Below, piece by piece: positions 1 through 7,006 of a stretch of DNA of 44,839 bases. Source of the DNA: Clostridia bacterium (lineage in GTDB: Bacteria; Bacillota; Clostridia; Oscillospirales; CAG-272); the NCBI GenBank assembly GCA_017444735.1, contig JAFSWB010000066.1:1-44839 (forward strand), written 5' to 3'. A model generated the notes under the pieces. It worked only from the letters and a program-made list of their open reading frames with translations. It had not been told where the DNA came from and did no database searches. Made by a program: the position numbers and the translations under genes. Position 1 is the first letter of the stretch. Each line of letters starts with the position of its first letter.

Positions 1-60
1 TCCGCGAGTTCAAATCCATCTGTCAAAAACGCAAACCCATCTTTTTCGTACCCGTTTGAA
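1..60. repeat. 60-bp direct repeat, copy 1 (cut by window edge)
   Basis: This stretch matches 269-328 base for base except one C/T difference (47 versus 315), an offset of 268 bp. It carries a tRNA T-loop-like word, GTTCAAATC, but no matching T-stem or cloverleaf. Its outer parts contain the inverted words TTCAAA and TTTGAA. The copy may extend left of the window. Each copy is followed by a different terminator-like hairpin. The two copies bracket hairpin array 1. Confidence 0.9.
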
Positions 61-85
61 AAAAACCGCCGAAAGGCGGTTTTTT
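56..85 (+). terminator. Rho-independent terminator after repeat copy 1
   Basis: Stem CCGCC (66-70), GAAA tetraloop and GGCGG (75-79) are followed by six T (80-85). The A-run before the stem can pair with the T-run, so the hairpin could work on both strands. The gene it ends would lie left of the window. Confidence 0.7.
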
Positions 86-86
86 C

Positions 87-261
87 AGTTATATTCGCCT
101 TCGGCGAGTTATATTGCGTTGCAGTTATATTCGGCTTACGCCGAGTTATATTGCGCTTCGCGCAGTTTAAAGGCGAATATAATATCACTTTGCGGCATCG
201 CCGCAAAATATCACTGTCCCGAAGGGACAATATCACTGCCGTCGCAGACGGCAATATCACT
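87..261. repeat. Hairpin array 1, two inverted halves
   Basis: The left half has four copies of AGTTATATT (87-95, 107-115, 123-131, 144-152). The right half has four copies of AATATCAC (181-188, 207-214, 229-236, 253-260). The right-half spacer is close to the reverse complement of the left. Between spacers lie self-complementary segments of unrelated sequence: CGCC-TTC-GGCG (96-106), a weak TGC-GTT-GCA (115-123), CGGC-TTAC-GCCG (132-143), TGCGC-TTC-GCGCA (152-164), TTGCGGC-ATC-GCCGCAA (190-206), TGTCCC-GAA-GGGACA (215-229) and TGCCGTC-GCA-GACGGCA (237-253). Stems differ in sequence but keep pairing, which points to selection on structure or to copying by fold-back. No gene lies inside. The closest relative in the window is the array at 24782-24964. 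I know no family name for it. Confidence 0.85.
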
Positions 262-268
262 CATAACC

Positions 269-328
269 TCCGCGAGTTCAAATCCATCTGTCAAAAACGC
301 AAACCCATCTTTTTTGTACCCGTTTGAA
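269..328. repeat. 60-bp direct repeat, copy 2
   Basis: This is the second copy of the repeat at 1-60, with 59 of 60 bases the same. It begins 8 bases after the last spacer of hairpin array 1. The pair could be a recombination scar, a long target duplication, or a sequence duplicated together with its downstream hairpin. Confidence 0.9.
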
Positions 329-356
329 GAAAAAGACCCCTCCGGGGACCTTTTCC
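329..356 (+). terminator. Weak terminator-like hairpin after repeat copy 2
   Basis: CCCC (337-340), TCC and GGGG (344-347) form a short stem, followed by ACCTTTTCC and preceded by an A-run. The stem is only 4 bp, so the call is weak. It sits at the same place relative to repeat copy 2 as the stronger terminator does to copy 1. Confidence 0.35.
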
Positions 357-386
357 TATGGAGACGAATTGAACGGGGGCTCGAAC

Positions 387-431
387 GGACGCGTGTCAGA
401 AAACAGTCCGGTGGACTGTTTTCCCGCGTCC
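387..431. repeat. Nested perfect palindrome (cruciform/hairpin)
   Basis: The inner arms AAAACAGTCC (400-409) and GGACTGTTTT (413-422) pair perfectly around a GGT loop. The outer arms GGACGCG (387-393) and CGCGTCC (425-431) pair across small internal loops. The structure lies in non-coding DNA with no T-run directly behind it, so it is not a standard terminator. Its function is unknown. Confidence 0.8.
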
Positions 432-645
432 GCGACCAAAGCGGGCAGATATTATTTTCTGCATTCGTTCGACACCGCTGCCCGCCCGAGTTTCGCTCTG
501 ACGCGCAAAACTCCCGAAGTTATCCGAAGACTCTTTTCGCGTTCAGCGAAAAGCGGGTCGGCGAGGGCGAAGAGCCCCCGCCGCCGCGGAAGCGGCGGCG
601 CAAGCGAAGGCACAAAGAGAACTCGGAACGGGCGCTTTTCCCTTC
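432..645. other. Non-coding stretch upstream of the acetyltransferase
   Basis: No convincing gene is visible; open frames here have no ribosome-binding site and overlap the downstream gene in the wrong frame. Two clean hairpins are present: CTTTTCGC/GCGAAAAG (533-540, 546-553) and CGCCGCCGC/GCGGCGGCG around a GGAA loop (579-600). Confidence 0.6.
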
Positions 646-674
646 TTGTCCGCTTCTTCTCCGTATGGTATAAT
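646..674 (+). promoter_or_regulatory. SigA-type promoter of the acetyltransferase-thpR pair
   Basis: The -35 box is TTGTCC (646-651), the spacer is 17 bp, and the -10 box is TATAAT (669-674). The start codon at 707 lies about 25 nt after the expected transcription start. This rules out the in-frame upstream start at 674, which overlaps the -10 box. Confidence 0.75.
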
Positions 675-706
675 TGTTTCAAACGACCTGTTTTTCGGAG
701 GAGCTT

Positions 707-1177
707 ATGGAATTTTTCGACACGTCCCGCCTTTTCTCGGACGAGATCACGCTTTCCCTCGAAAAGACCAAAGAGGCGGACCCCGCGAGGAAAAGAGTCC
801 CCGCGTACCTCTTTGCGATCCTCGACCGCGGCGGCGACAGGGTCGGATCCTGCGACCTGAAGATCGGTTATTCCGATCCTCTTTATTACAGCGGTCATAT
901 CGGATACGAAATCGACGAGGAGCATCGCGGCAATCATTACGCGGCCAAGGCGTGCAGGCTGCTCTTCGGTCTGGCGAAAAAGCACGGTATGAAGTATCTG
1001 TATATAACGTGCGCCCCCGAAAATCTCCCGTCGAGAAAGACGTGCGAATATCTCGGCGGCGAGCTCGTCGAGATCGCTGAGCTCCCGGAGGACCACGAGC
1101 TCCGCGTCGAGCGGGGACACACGCGCGAATGTATTTTCAGATTCGATCTTGAACGACCCGGAGGAGCCGAAAAATGA
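707..1177 (+). CDS. GNAT-family N-acetyltransferase
   Basis: The product is 156 aa, a usual size for a single-domain GNAT enzyme that moves an acetyl group from acetyl-CoA to an amine. The core is recognisable: a strand pair around GHIGYEIDEEHRGNHYAAKA (motif A, acetyl-CoA pyrophosphate loop, with R/G/N-H/A in the expected positions), then YLYITCAPENLPSRKTCEYLG (motif B, where asparagine and the arginine-lysine helix are typical of ribosomal-protein- and small-molecule-acetylating members). The start at 707 is chosen because GGAGGAG lies 6 nt upstream and the promoter ends at 674. The stop overlaps the thpR start (ATGA), so the two are translationally coupled. The substrate cannot be told from sequence. 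Confidence 0.85.
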   Translation: MEFFDTSRLFSDEITLSLEKTKEADPARKRVPAYLFAILDRGGDRVGSCDLKIGYSDPLYYSGHIGYEIDEEHRGNHYAAKACRLLFGLAKKHGMKYLYITCAPENLPSRKTCEYLGGELVEIAELPEDHELRVERGHTRECIFRFDLERPGGAEK

Positions 1178-1671
1178 GACTTTTCATCGCTCTGCCCTTT
1201 GAGGGAGCCGCCGCCGAGGCGCTCTCCCGGACGCAGGACGCCCTGCGCCGCGCCGGCGTCAAGGGCAACTATACGAAAAAAGAGAATTTTCACGTGACGC
1301 TCGCGTTCATCGGCGAATATCCCGACCCCGACCGCGTTCTCGACGTGATGAGCGGGGTCCCGTTCTCTCCCGTGACGCTCCGCCTCGACGGACTCGGCGC
1401 GTTCGACGGCGTATGGTGGGCGGGCGTCGGCGTCCCCGAGACGCTTTCGGCGTACGTGCGCCGCCTGCGCCGCGCGCTCGCCGACGCGGGGATACCGACC
1501 GACAAAAAGAAGTTCAACCCGCACGTCACCCTGATCCGACGCCCCGACCGCGCGGCGATACCGCCGGTCCCGCCGCCGTCCGCGGCGGAAGAGTTCTCCG
1601 GCGTCTCGCTGTTCCGCTCCGACCGCGGCCGCGACGGGATGATCTACACGGAGATCGGTTACGTCAAATGA
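1174..1671 (+). CDS. thpR: RNA 2',3'-cyclic phosphodiesterase (2H family, LigT/ThpR)
   Basis: The product is 165 aa. It has the two HxTx motifs that define 2H phosphoesterases: HVTL at H40/T42 and HVTL at H117/T119, spaced as in ThpR. Members open 2',3'-cyclic phosphate ends on RNA and can reverse-join 2'-5' linkages in vitro; the enzyme is cytosolic. The N-terminus MRLFIALPF matches the family start. It begins inside the stop of the acetyltransferase gene (ATGA overlap), which forms a two-gene operon; a link between the two activities is not evident. Confidence 0.88.
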   Translation: MRLFIALPFEGAAAEALSRTQDALRRAGVKGNYTKKENFHVTLAFIGEYPDPDRVLDVMSGVPFSPVTLRLDGLGAFDGVWWAGVGVPETLSAYVRRLRRALADAGIPTDKKKFNPHVTLIRRPDRAAIPPVPPPSAAEEFSGVSLFRSDRGRDGMIYTEIGYVK

Positions 1672-1740
1672 GAGGATAAGGATCCGCCCGGGGCGCATTC
1701 CGGCTTGTTTTCGCGCCGGATCGCGCCGGTTTCACAAAAA

Positions 1741-1825
1741 GCGTGATTTTAATCACGCTATTTTATAAAATTATGTGATCGCAATCACACAAATTTATAA
1801 AAATATGTGATTCCGGATTGACATA
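1741..1825. promoter_or_regulatory. Cluster of three TGTGAT-type inverted repeats (operator candidates)
   Basis: GCGTGATT/AATCACGC is a perfect 8+2+8 palindrome (1741-1758). TGTGAT-CGCA-ATCACA is a perfect 6+4+6 palindrome (1774-1789). A third, looser copy TATGT...ACATA (1804-1825) overlaps the -35 box of the next promoter. The repeats are about 33 bp apart and sit in AT-rich DNA, unlike the flanks. The half-site resembles a CRP/FNR-family site, but the regulator is unknown. The first palindrome is followed by CTATTTT and could also end the thpR transcript. Confidence 0.6.
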
Positions 1826-1846
1826 CCGCGCCGGGAAGGATATAAT
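1818..1846 (+). promoter_or_regulatory. Consensus SigA promoter of the DUF4143 ATPase gene
   Basis: TTGACA (1818-1823), a 17-bp spacer and TATAAT (1841-1846) match the vegetative consensus in all twelve positions. Its -35 box lies inside the third inverted repeat of the cluster at 1741-1825, so a repressor there would block it. Confidence 0.88.
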
Positions 1847-1877
1847 AAATCGAAAGAACGAGAAAGGCGGTGACGCT

Positions 1878-3197
1878 GTGAAACGGTACGCGATCGACGA
1901 CCTCTTTGCGTGGAAGGAGTCAAAAAGAAGAAAACCGCTCGTGCTTCTCGGGGCGAGACAGGTCGGCAAAACGTGGCTCCTCGAACAATTCGGGCAGACG
2001 TTCCCCGACGGATACGTAAAGATCGATTTCGACAGACAGCCGGAGTATAAACAGTTGTTCCGGTCGACGAAAGAGCCGAAAAGGATAATCGAAAACCTCT
2101 CTATCGCCGCCGGGCGGCCGATCACGAGAGACACGCTCCTCATTTTCGACGAGATCGGAGAATGCGGCGAGGCGCTCAATTCACTCAAATATTTTTGCGA
2201 AGACGCGCCGGAATATCATATCGCGGGCGCGGGGTCTCTGCTGGGGTTGATGCTCACGGACGGATTTCCGGTGGGGAAGGTCGATTTTCTGCGCCTCGGT
2301 CCGATGACTTTCGAGGAGTTTCTCGAGGCGAACGGAGACGCGAACCTCGTCGCGTATCTGAAAAGCGTCGACGATATCGGTCCCGTTCCCGACCTTTTCG
2401 CGTTCCCGCTGATCGAAAAGTTAAAAACGTATTTTCTCGTCGGCGGGATGCCCGAGCCTGTCCTCGTCTGGACGACGGAAAAGGATATAAAGGAAGTCAA
2501 TCGCGTTCAGGGCGCGATCCTCGAGGCGTACGAAAACGATTTTGCAAAGCACGCGCCGACCGTCGACGTGCCGAAGATCCGACTGATATGGAATTCGCTT
2601 CCCTCGCAGCTCGCGCGGGAGAACAAAAAATTCCTGTACAGCGCGGTGAAAAAGGGCGCGAGAGCGCGGGAATACGAGAACGCCCTCAACTGGCTGAAAA
2701 ACGCCGATCTATTAAAAAAAATATCCCGGATAACAAAGCCGGGAGTTCCGCTTTCCGCGTACGAGGACCTCGAGGCGTTCAAGATCTTTATGCTCGACGT
2801 CGGGCTTCTGCGCAGACACGCCCGCCTGCCCGTCGCCGCGTTCACGGAGGGGAACAGGCTGTTTGAGGAATTCAAAGGAGCGCTCGCGGAAAACTACGCC
2901 GCGCAGGCGCTTTCGGTCGATCCGGACGCGAATCTTTACTACTGGTCGAAAACGCCGTACGAGATCGACTTCGTTCTTCAGACGGAGGACGGGATCTTCC
3001 CGGTCGAGGTCAAATCGGGAGAAAACGTCAGGTCCGCGAGCGTGAAAAACTATCTCTCCTATTACGCCGAGGAAACCGATCTGTGCGTCCGTCTGTCCTT
3101 GAAAAACCTGTCTCTCGACGGCAAGATACTGAACGTCCCGCTGTACCTTGCCGACGAGGTCGGGAGACTGATTCGTATCGCGCGGGGACGGTCGTGA
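1878..3197 (+). CDS. AAA ATPase with C-terminal DUF4143 domain
   Basis: The product is 439 aa from a GTG start with AAAGGCGG 7 nt upstream; an in-frame TTG at 1818 is excluded because it lies in the -35 box. Walker A is GARQVGKT (residues 25-32) and Walker B is LLIFDEIGE (about 90-98). The C-terminal third has the DUF4143 pattern EIDFVL...FPVEVKSG, which resembles a PD-(D/E)xK nuclease core (D, then E-V-K). This family is common and often laterally moved in anaerobes; its biological role is unsettled. The gene stands alone between its own promoter and a terminator, and the operator-like repeats suggest tight control. Confidence 0.88.
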   Translation: MKRYAIDDLFAWKESKRRKPLVLLGARQVGKTWLLEQFGQTFPDGYVKIDFDRQPEYKQLFRSTKEPKRIIENLSIAAGRPITRDTLLIFDEIGECGEALNSLKYFCEDAPEYHIAGAGSLLGLMLTDGFPVGKVDFLRLGPMTFEEFLEANGDANLVAYLKSVDDIGPVPDLFAFPLIEKLKTYFLVGGMPEPVLVWTTEKDIKEVNRVQGAILEAYENDFAKHAPTVDVPKIRLIWNSLPSQLARENKKFLYSAVKKGARAREYENALNWLKNADLLKKISRITKPGVPLSAYEDLEAFKIFMLDVGLLRRHARLPVAAFTEGNRLFEEFKGALAENYAAQALSVDPDANLYYWSKTPYEIDFVLQTEDGIFPVEVKSGENVRSASVKNYLSYYAEETDLCVRLSLKNLSLDGKILNVPLYLADEVGRLIRIARGRS

Positions 3198-3225
3198 ACG
3201 CGGCGACCCCGCGCCCCGGCGAAAA

Positions 3226-3269
3226 CACCCCGGGCGGTCCTTAACGAACCGCCCGGGGTGCTGTTTTTT
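3226..3269. terminator. Bidirectional terminator between convergent genes
   Basis: A 13-bp perfect stem (3226-3238 with 3248-3260) is followed on the plus strand by CTGTTTTTT. On the minus strand the stem is followed by TTTTC. It serves the ATPase gene and the convergent SPFH gene. Confidence 0.9.
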
Positions 3270-3276
3270 AGAGTTT

Positions 3277-4206
3277 TCAGTCTTTTTTGAGGATCTCTCC
3301 GACGCCCGCGGCGAGACCCGCGATCCCCTGGATCTCCGAGGGGATGATGATCTTCGTCGCCTCGCCGTCCGCCGCCTTCGCGAACGCCTCGAGCGCCTTG
3401 ATCTTGAGAACGCCCTCGCCCGGGTCCGCCTCGTTCAGCAGCTTGATGGAGTCCGCGAGCGCGGTCTGGACCTTCATGATCGCCTCCGCCTCGCCCTCCG
3501 CCTCGCGGATCTTCGCTTCCTTCACCGCTTCCGCGTTGAGGATCGCCGCCTGCTTGTCGGCCTCCGCCTGGAGGATCTGCGACTCCTTGCGGCCCTCGGC
3601 GACGAGGATCTGACTCCTCTTTTCGCCCTCGGCGCGCAGGATCGATTCGCGGCGCTCGCGCTCCGCCTTCATCTGCTTCTCCATCGCGTCCTGGATCTCG
3701 CGCGGCGGGATGATGTTCTTCAGCTCGACGCGGTTGACCTTGATGCCCCACGGGTCGGTCGCCTCGTCGAGGATTATGCGTATCTTTGAGTTGATGACGT
3801 CGCGGGACGTCAGCGTGTTGTCGAGCTCGAGCTCGCCGATGATGTTCCTGAGGGTCGTCGCCGTCAGGTTCTCGATCGCCTGCATCGGGCGGTCGACGCC
3901 GTACGTGAAGAGCTTCGGGTCGGTTATCTGGAAGAAAACGACGGTGTCGATCTGGATCGTGACGTTATCCTTCGTGATAACGGGCTGCGGCGGAAAGTCG
4001 GCGACCTGTTCCTTGCGCGACACGATCTTTGACACGCGGTAGATGAAGGGGACCTTTACGTGAAGGCCCGTCTCCCACGTGGTGTGGTAGGCGCCGAGGC
4101 GTTCGATGACGTACGATTTCGCCTGAGGCACGATCTTGATATTGCTGATGATAATTATAATGACGAGAGCGACTATCCCCGCGATGATGTAGAATACAGG
4201 TTCCAT
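3277..4206 (-). CDS. SPFH/band-7 (stomatin/paraslipin-like) membrane protein
   Basis: The product is 309 aa. An N-terminal membrane segment (about 5-22) is followed by a band-7 domain (about 25-190, with VPQAKSYVIERLG and the ITDPKLFTYGVDRP region). A long alanine/glutamate coiled coil follows (about 175-250, with repeated AEG/AEA heptads), then a short tail. Stomatin-like proteins form ring-shaped membrane scaffolds. It lies 2 nt downstream of the nfeD-like gene with its ribosome-binding site inside that gene's end; SPFH-NfeD pairing is a well-known conserved operon. Confidence 0.93.
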   Translation of the reverse strand: MEPVFYIIAGIVALVIIIIISNIKIVPQAKSYVIERLGAYHTTWETGLHVKVPFIYRVSKIVSRKEQVADFPPQPVITKDNVTIQIDTVVFFQITDPKLFTYGVDRPMQAIENLTATTLRNIIGELELDNTLTSRDVINSKIRIILDEATDPWGIKVNRVELKNIIPPREIQDAMEKQMKAERERRESILRAEGEKRSQILVAEGRKESQILQAEADKQAAILNAEAVKEAKIREAEGEAEAIMKVQTALADSIKLLNEADPGEGVLKIKALEAFAKAADGEATKIIIPSEIQGIAGLAAGVGEILKKD

Positions 4207-4208
4207 TT

Positions 4209-4679
4209 TTATTCCTCCTTTTCGGCCATACGCCCGTCTTCGGGCGATTTTTCAGTGACGATGAGCTTGACGCCCTCGATCCGGTCGACCGTGACTTCCC
4301 GCCCCTCGGGGATCTTTGAGCCGTCCGACGAACGGGCGCTCCATATCTGTCCCCCGAGCTTGACGAGGCCGACCCCCTCGGTGTTGTCGATCGGCCGGGT
4401 AACGACGGCGGTCCCGCCTATCGCCGCGTCCGCGTTCGTCCGGATCGTCTTCGAGTTGAACCGTCGCTTGACGATCGGCCGCGTCAGTATGAGCAGAAGC
4501 GCGCTGACGGCGACGAAAACGACGATCTCGATCCAGACGTCGACGCCGAACAGAGAGACGACGAGCGCGACGAGCGCGCCTCCCGCAAACCAGATGGAGA
4601 CGAGCTGCGGCGTCACCCCCTCGATAACGGCGAAAAGAACGACCAGAGCGAGCCAGAAAAGCGATACTCTGATATCCAC
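4209..4679 (-). CDS. NfeD-like membrane protein
   Basis: The product is 156 aa from a GTG start preceded by AAAGGAGGTGG. Three hydrophobic segments (about 6-22, 27-45, 48-66) are followed by a soluble C-terminal OB-fold region (about 82-150) with the family pattern AAIGGTAVVTRPI...VKLGGQIWSAR. This is the short NfeD form without the ClpP-like protease half. NfeD proteins partner SPFH proteins, and the SPFH gene follows directly, so they likely form one complex in the membrane. A much longer open frame upstream in the same phase is an artefact of high G+C; the promoter at 4707-4735 fixes the short form. Confidence 0.9.
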   Translation of the reverse strand: MDIRVSLFWLALVVLFAVIEGVTPQLVSIWFAGGALVALVVSLFGVDVWIEIVVFVAVSALLLILTRPIVKRRFNSKTIRTNADAAIGGTAVVTRPIDNTEGVGLVKLGGQIWSARSSDGSKIPEGREVTVDRIEGVKLIVTEKSPEDGRMAEKEE

Positions 4680-4706
4680 GGGAAACCACCTCCTTTTCCG
4701 CGATAT

Positions 4707-4735
4707 ATTATAGAATATCCGGGAAGGAAAGTCAA
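4707..4735 (-). promoter_or_regulatory. SigA promoter of the nfeD-SPFH operon
   Basis: Read on the minus strand, TTGACT (4735-4730), a 17-bp spacer and TATAAT (4712-4707) lie 28 nt upstream of the GTG start. Confidence 0.85.
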
Positions 4736-4740
4736 TATAC

Positions 4741-4774
4741 GGCTTCGCGCGGGGGGCGGCTTCGCGCGGGGAGC
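4741..4774. repeat. 17-bp tandem duplication
   Basis: GGCTTCGCGCGGGGGGC (4741-4757) is followed directly by GGCTTCGCGCGGGGAGC (4758-4774), one base different. It lies between the nfeD promoter and the terminator of the upstream gene, and is probably a replication-slippage duplication. Confidence 0.8.
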
Positions 4775-4787
4775 GGGGAAATGAAAT

Positions 4788-4816
4788 CCGCCGCCTTCCG
4801 GAAGGGAAGGCGGCGG
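4788..4816 (-). terminator. Hairpin downstream of the DUF3794 gene
   Basis: CCGCCGCCTT (4788-4797) pairs with AAGGCGGCGG (4807-4816). On the minus strand the stem is followed by ATTTCATTT, a poor T-run, so termination may be moderate. Confidence 0.6.
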
Positions 4817-4825
4817 GAGCTTTTG

Positions 4826-6403
4826 TTAAACGCCGCTGATGATGACGGCGGCGCCGCGCGGGAGCGGGCCGTCTCCGTCGCCTCCGCGGACGACCGTCAC
4901 CTTCTCCGGCTCGGCGTTGACGGATCGCCGCACGTCCCAGAGGGACGACTGCCCGTCGGGGAAGAAGATCCTGACGCGGGAGGGCGAGCGCTCGACGGGC
5001 ACGTCGCGCAGGAGGCGCACCGTTCCCGCCGTTTTTATTTTCTCCGACGACGTGACCGCCGCCGAGACGGAGATCTCGGCGTTCACGTTCAGCCGGTCGC
5101 CGTCGAGGCGCGCCTCGGCGGAGATCACGTTCATTTCGTACCGGATCGCCGGCTCGCTCCCCGCGGGCGGCGCCGATCTGAGAGGCGCCTCGAACCTGAC
5201 GGGGAAGCTGACGTCGCACGGCTCCGTCTTTCCCTCCGACGCGATCGCCGCCGTCACCGTGCACTGCGCGGAGATAACGAGTCTGCCGTCGCCCGACGCC
5301 TCGGCGGAGCCCCCGCCGACCCGTCCCGAGGCGAACAGGACCCTTTTGCCGTCGCCCGACGGCGCTCTTCCCGTCCCCGTCGCCGTAAACGTGCCCGCGA
5401 CGCCGCCGAGGAAGCGGATCGGCTCCGCCTCGGAGGGGACGGTCTCGCTCCCGCAAGCGGTCGAGTACGCGTCGACGGCGGTTTTTTCCTCCGTCGTGCT
5501 CCAGAGCTCGCCGTCGATCTCGTGCTCCGCGGTGCAGACGAAAACGCCGCCTCCCGCCTCGCTCACGCTGACGGAGGCGCACGACGCGAACGCCGCGCCG
5601 TCTTCTCCGTCCGCGCCCGAGCCGAGCCGCTCCTCGAACGGCGTCTTCGCCGACAGCGTCGCGATCTCGCCGTCAGCCGTCCTCGCGAGGCAGGAGACGA
5701 CCGTCTCGCCGCGGACGACGAGCGATCCGTGCTCCGCCGAGACTCCGGTGACGTACGAGACGCCGGAGCAGTTCAGTATCTTCGGCTCCGCCGCGCCGTC
5801 GCCCGCGCCGCCGGGTACGGAGATCTCCCCCGTCGTCTCGCCGGACGCGCGAAGGAAGCGGACGGACGACGAGGAGACGGGGACCCGCCTGTACTCGACC
5901 GCCATCAGCTCCGCGGGCGTCGGATCGCCGCCGTCGCCCCCCTCGGCGGAGACGGCGGGGTCGGACGGACGTTTTCCCGTCGAGAAGACCGCCGTCGAGA
6001 GCTTTGCGGAGAACGACAGCTTTCTCGGCGCGACGGCGCGGCAGACCGGCGCCTCAACGTCCGTCCTGACGAAAAAGTCCGAGACGTTTTTGCCGTCCGT
6101 GCCGCCCGGGATCGGTATTTTTTTCGAAAAATCGCAGTTCACGGGATATGAACAGATCGTCCCGTCGTCGCCCGCGTACGTCACCGAGCAGGCGAGGAGG
6201 CCGGACGCCTCTATCGCGCCCGGCTCGAGATATCTGTCCTCGTCGAGCGCCGCCGCCGAGAACGAAACGATCCTTCCGACGGGCGGCAGATAGTCGGGAA
6301 GGGCGACCTCCCCGGTCGCGTCGTGCGGGGAACGGACGCGGACTCCCGTCACGCTGATCCCCGGCTGTCCGGCGTTTTCGTATTCTTTAGCAAGTATGTC
6401 CAT
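4826..6403 (-). CDS. DUF3794/SPOCS-type protein with C-terminal LysM-like segment
   Basis: The product is 525 aa. The N-terminus (residues 1-45, ending DYLPPVGRI) has the shape of DUF3794 proteins, and YEMNVISAEARLDGDRLNV (about 423-442) matches the repeated core of that family. The last 45 residues (about 478-525, PDGQSSLWDVRRSVNAEPEK...PLPRGAAVIIS) align by eye with a LysM module, as in known DUF3794-LysM proteins. Such proteins belong to spore-forming Firmicutes and are linked to the spore envelope; the exact role here is unknown. No signal peptide is seen, as expected for a coat-type protein made in the mother cell. The start at 6403 is chosen because GAGGT precedes it and because it gives the family's usual N-terminus; the in-frame ATG at 6466 lacks a ribosome-binding site. 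Confidence 0.78.
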   Translation of the reverse strand: MDILAKEYENAGQPGISVTGVRVRSPHDATGEVALPDYLPPVGRIVSFSAAALDEDRYLEPGAIEASGLLACSVTYAGDDGTICSYPVNCDFSKKIPIPGGTDGKNVSDFFVRTDVEAPVCRAVAPRKLSFSAKLSTAVFSTGKRPSDPAVSAEGGDGGDPTPAELMAVEYRRVPVSSSSVRFLRASGETTGEISVPGGAGDGAAEPKILNCSGVSYVTGVSAEHGSLVVRGETVVSCLARTADGEIATLSAKTPFEERLGSGADGEDGAAFASCASVSVSEAGGGVFVCTAEHEIDGELWSTTEEKTAVDAYSTACGSETVPSEAEPIRFLGGVAGTFTATGTGRAPSGDGKRVLFASGRVGGGSAEASGDGRLVISAQCTVTAAIASEGKTEPCDVSFPVRFEAPLRSAPPAGSEPAIRYEMNVISAEARLDGDRLNVNAEISVSAAVTSSEKIKTAGTVRLLRDVPVERSPSRVRIFFPDGQSSLWDVRRSVNAEPEKVTVVRGGDGDGPLPRGAAVIISGV

Positions 6404-6502
6404 TTCGTACCTCTTTTCTCCGTCGGCGTCCGCCGAAGCGGTCGTATTCAGAAGAATAATATTCAAATTGATGAAAGAGTATGCGAAAAAGGAAAACAGA
6501 AC

Positions 6503-6531
6503 TTGAAAGAGCCCCGCTTTTGTGATAGAAT
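6503..6531 (+). promoter_or_regulatory. SigA promoter of the PH-domain gene
   Basis: TTGAAA (6503-6508), a 17-bp spacer and TAGAAT (6526-6531), then a 5' leader of about 55 nt. The position between two divergent genes supports the call. Confidence 0.75.
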
Positions 6532-6592
6532 ATTATCGGAAACGAAAAAATTCGCCGCGCAGGGCCGCGGCGTGAGAAAACGGAGGCGTAAA

Positions 6593-6994
6593 ATGGGGTT
6601 CAAAGGCAATCAGTACAAGTGGAAGGATCGCAAAAGACACCTTGGAATGCCTCTCAGCTTCACCCGGTACGCTCTTTCCGAGGACAGGCTGTTCCTCGAG
6701 GTGGGCTTTTTCAATATAAAGGACGAGGAGATCGTTCTTTACCGGGTGCGCGACATAAGCCTGAAGAGGACGCTCTGGCAGAGGATCTTCGGCGTCGGGA
6801 CGGTAACGGTCGTTTCGTCTGACAAATCCGCGCCGAAGCTCGAACTGAAGAACATCAAGAAGCCGAAGGACGTCAAGGAGATGATCCATCAGTACGTCGA
6901 GGAGATGAAGATCAACCGCAGGATCAGGATCGGCGAGTATTCCAGCGTGAGCATGGACAACGACGACGATCTCGACGACGACGGAATGATCTGA
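6593..6994 (+). CDS. PH-domain protein (bacterial PH, YdbS/DUF304-like)
   Basis: The product is 133 aa, starting after CGGAGGCG. Residues about 18-105 (from LSFTRYALSEDRLFLEVGFF through LYRVRDISLKRTLWQRIFG to LKNIKKPKDVKEMIHQYVEE) carry the strand-rich pattern of bacterial PH domains: a tyrosine-serine start, a VRDI turn and a final amphipathic helix. The tail is acidic (DNDDDLDDDG). No membrane segment is present, unlike many family members. The role is unknown; it is probably a small adaptor. It precedes holA, but the hairpin between them may separate their transcripts. Confidence 0.72.
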   Translation: MGFKGNQYKWKDRKRHLGMPLSFTRYALSEDRLFLEVGFFNIKDEEIVLYRVRDISLKRTLWQRIFGVGTVTVVSSDKSAPKLELKNIKKPKDVKEMIHQYVEEMKINRRIRIGEYSSVSMDNDDDLDDDGMI

Positions 6995-7006
6995 AAACGG
7001 AGACCG

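Noticed and set aside
1-60. tRNA 3' end (because of GTTCAAATC)
   Set aside because: No T-stem, acceptor stem or CCA can be paired around the T-loop-like word in either copy of the repeat.
87-261. CRISPR array
   Set aside because: The repeated words are only 8-9 bp, the intervening pieces are 7-18 bp and self-complementary, and the orientation flips in the middle. No cas genes are present.
324-860. Open frame overlapping the acetyltransferase gene
   Set aside because: No ribosome-binding site; it runs through a palindrome, hairpins and a promoter and then overlaps a clear gene in another frame.
4680-5582. Long N-terminal extension of the NfeD-like protein
   Set aside because: The extension is arginine-rich shadow text antiparallel to nothing known, overlaps the DUF3794 gene and includes the nfeD promoter and a terminator.
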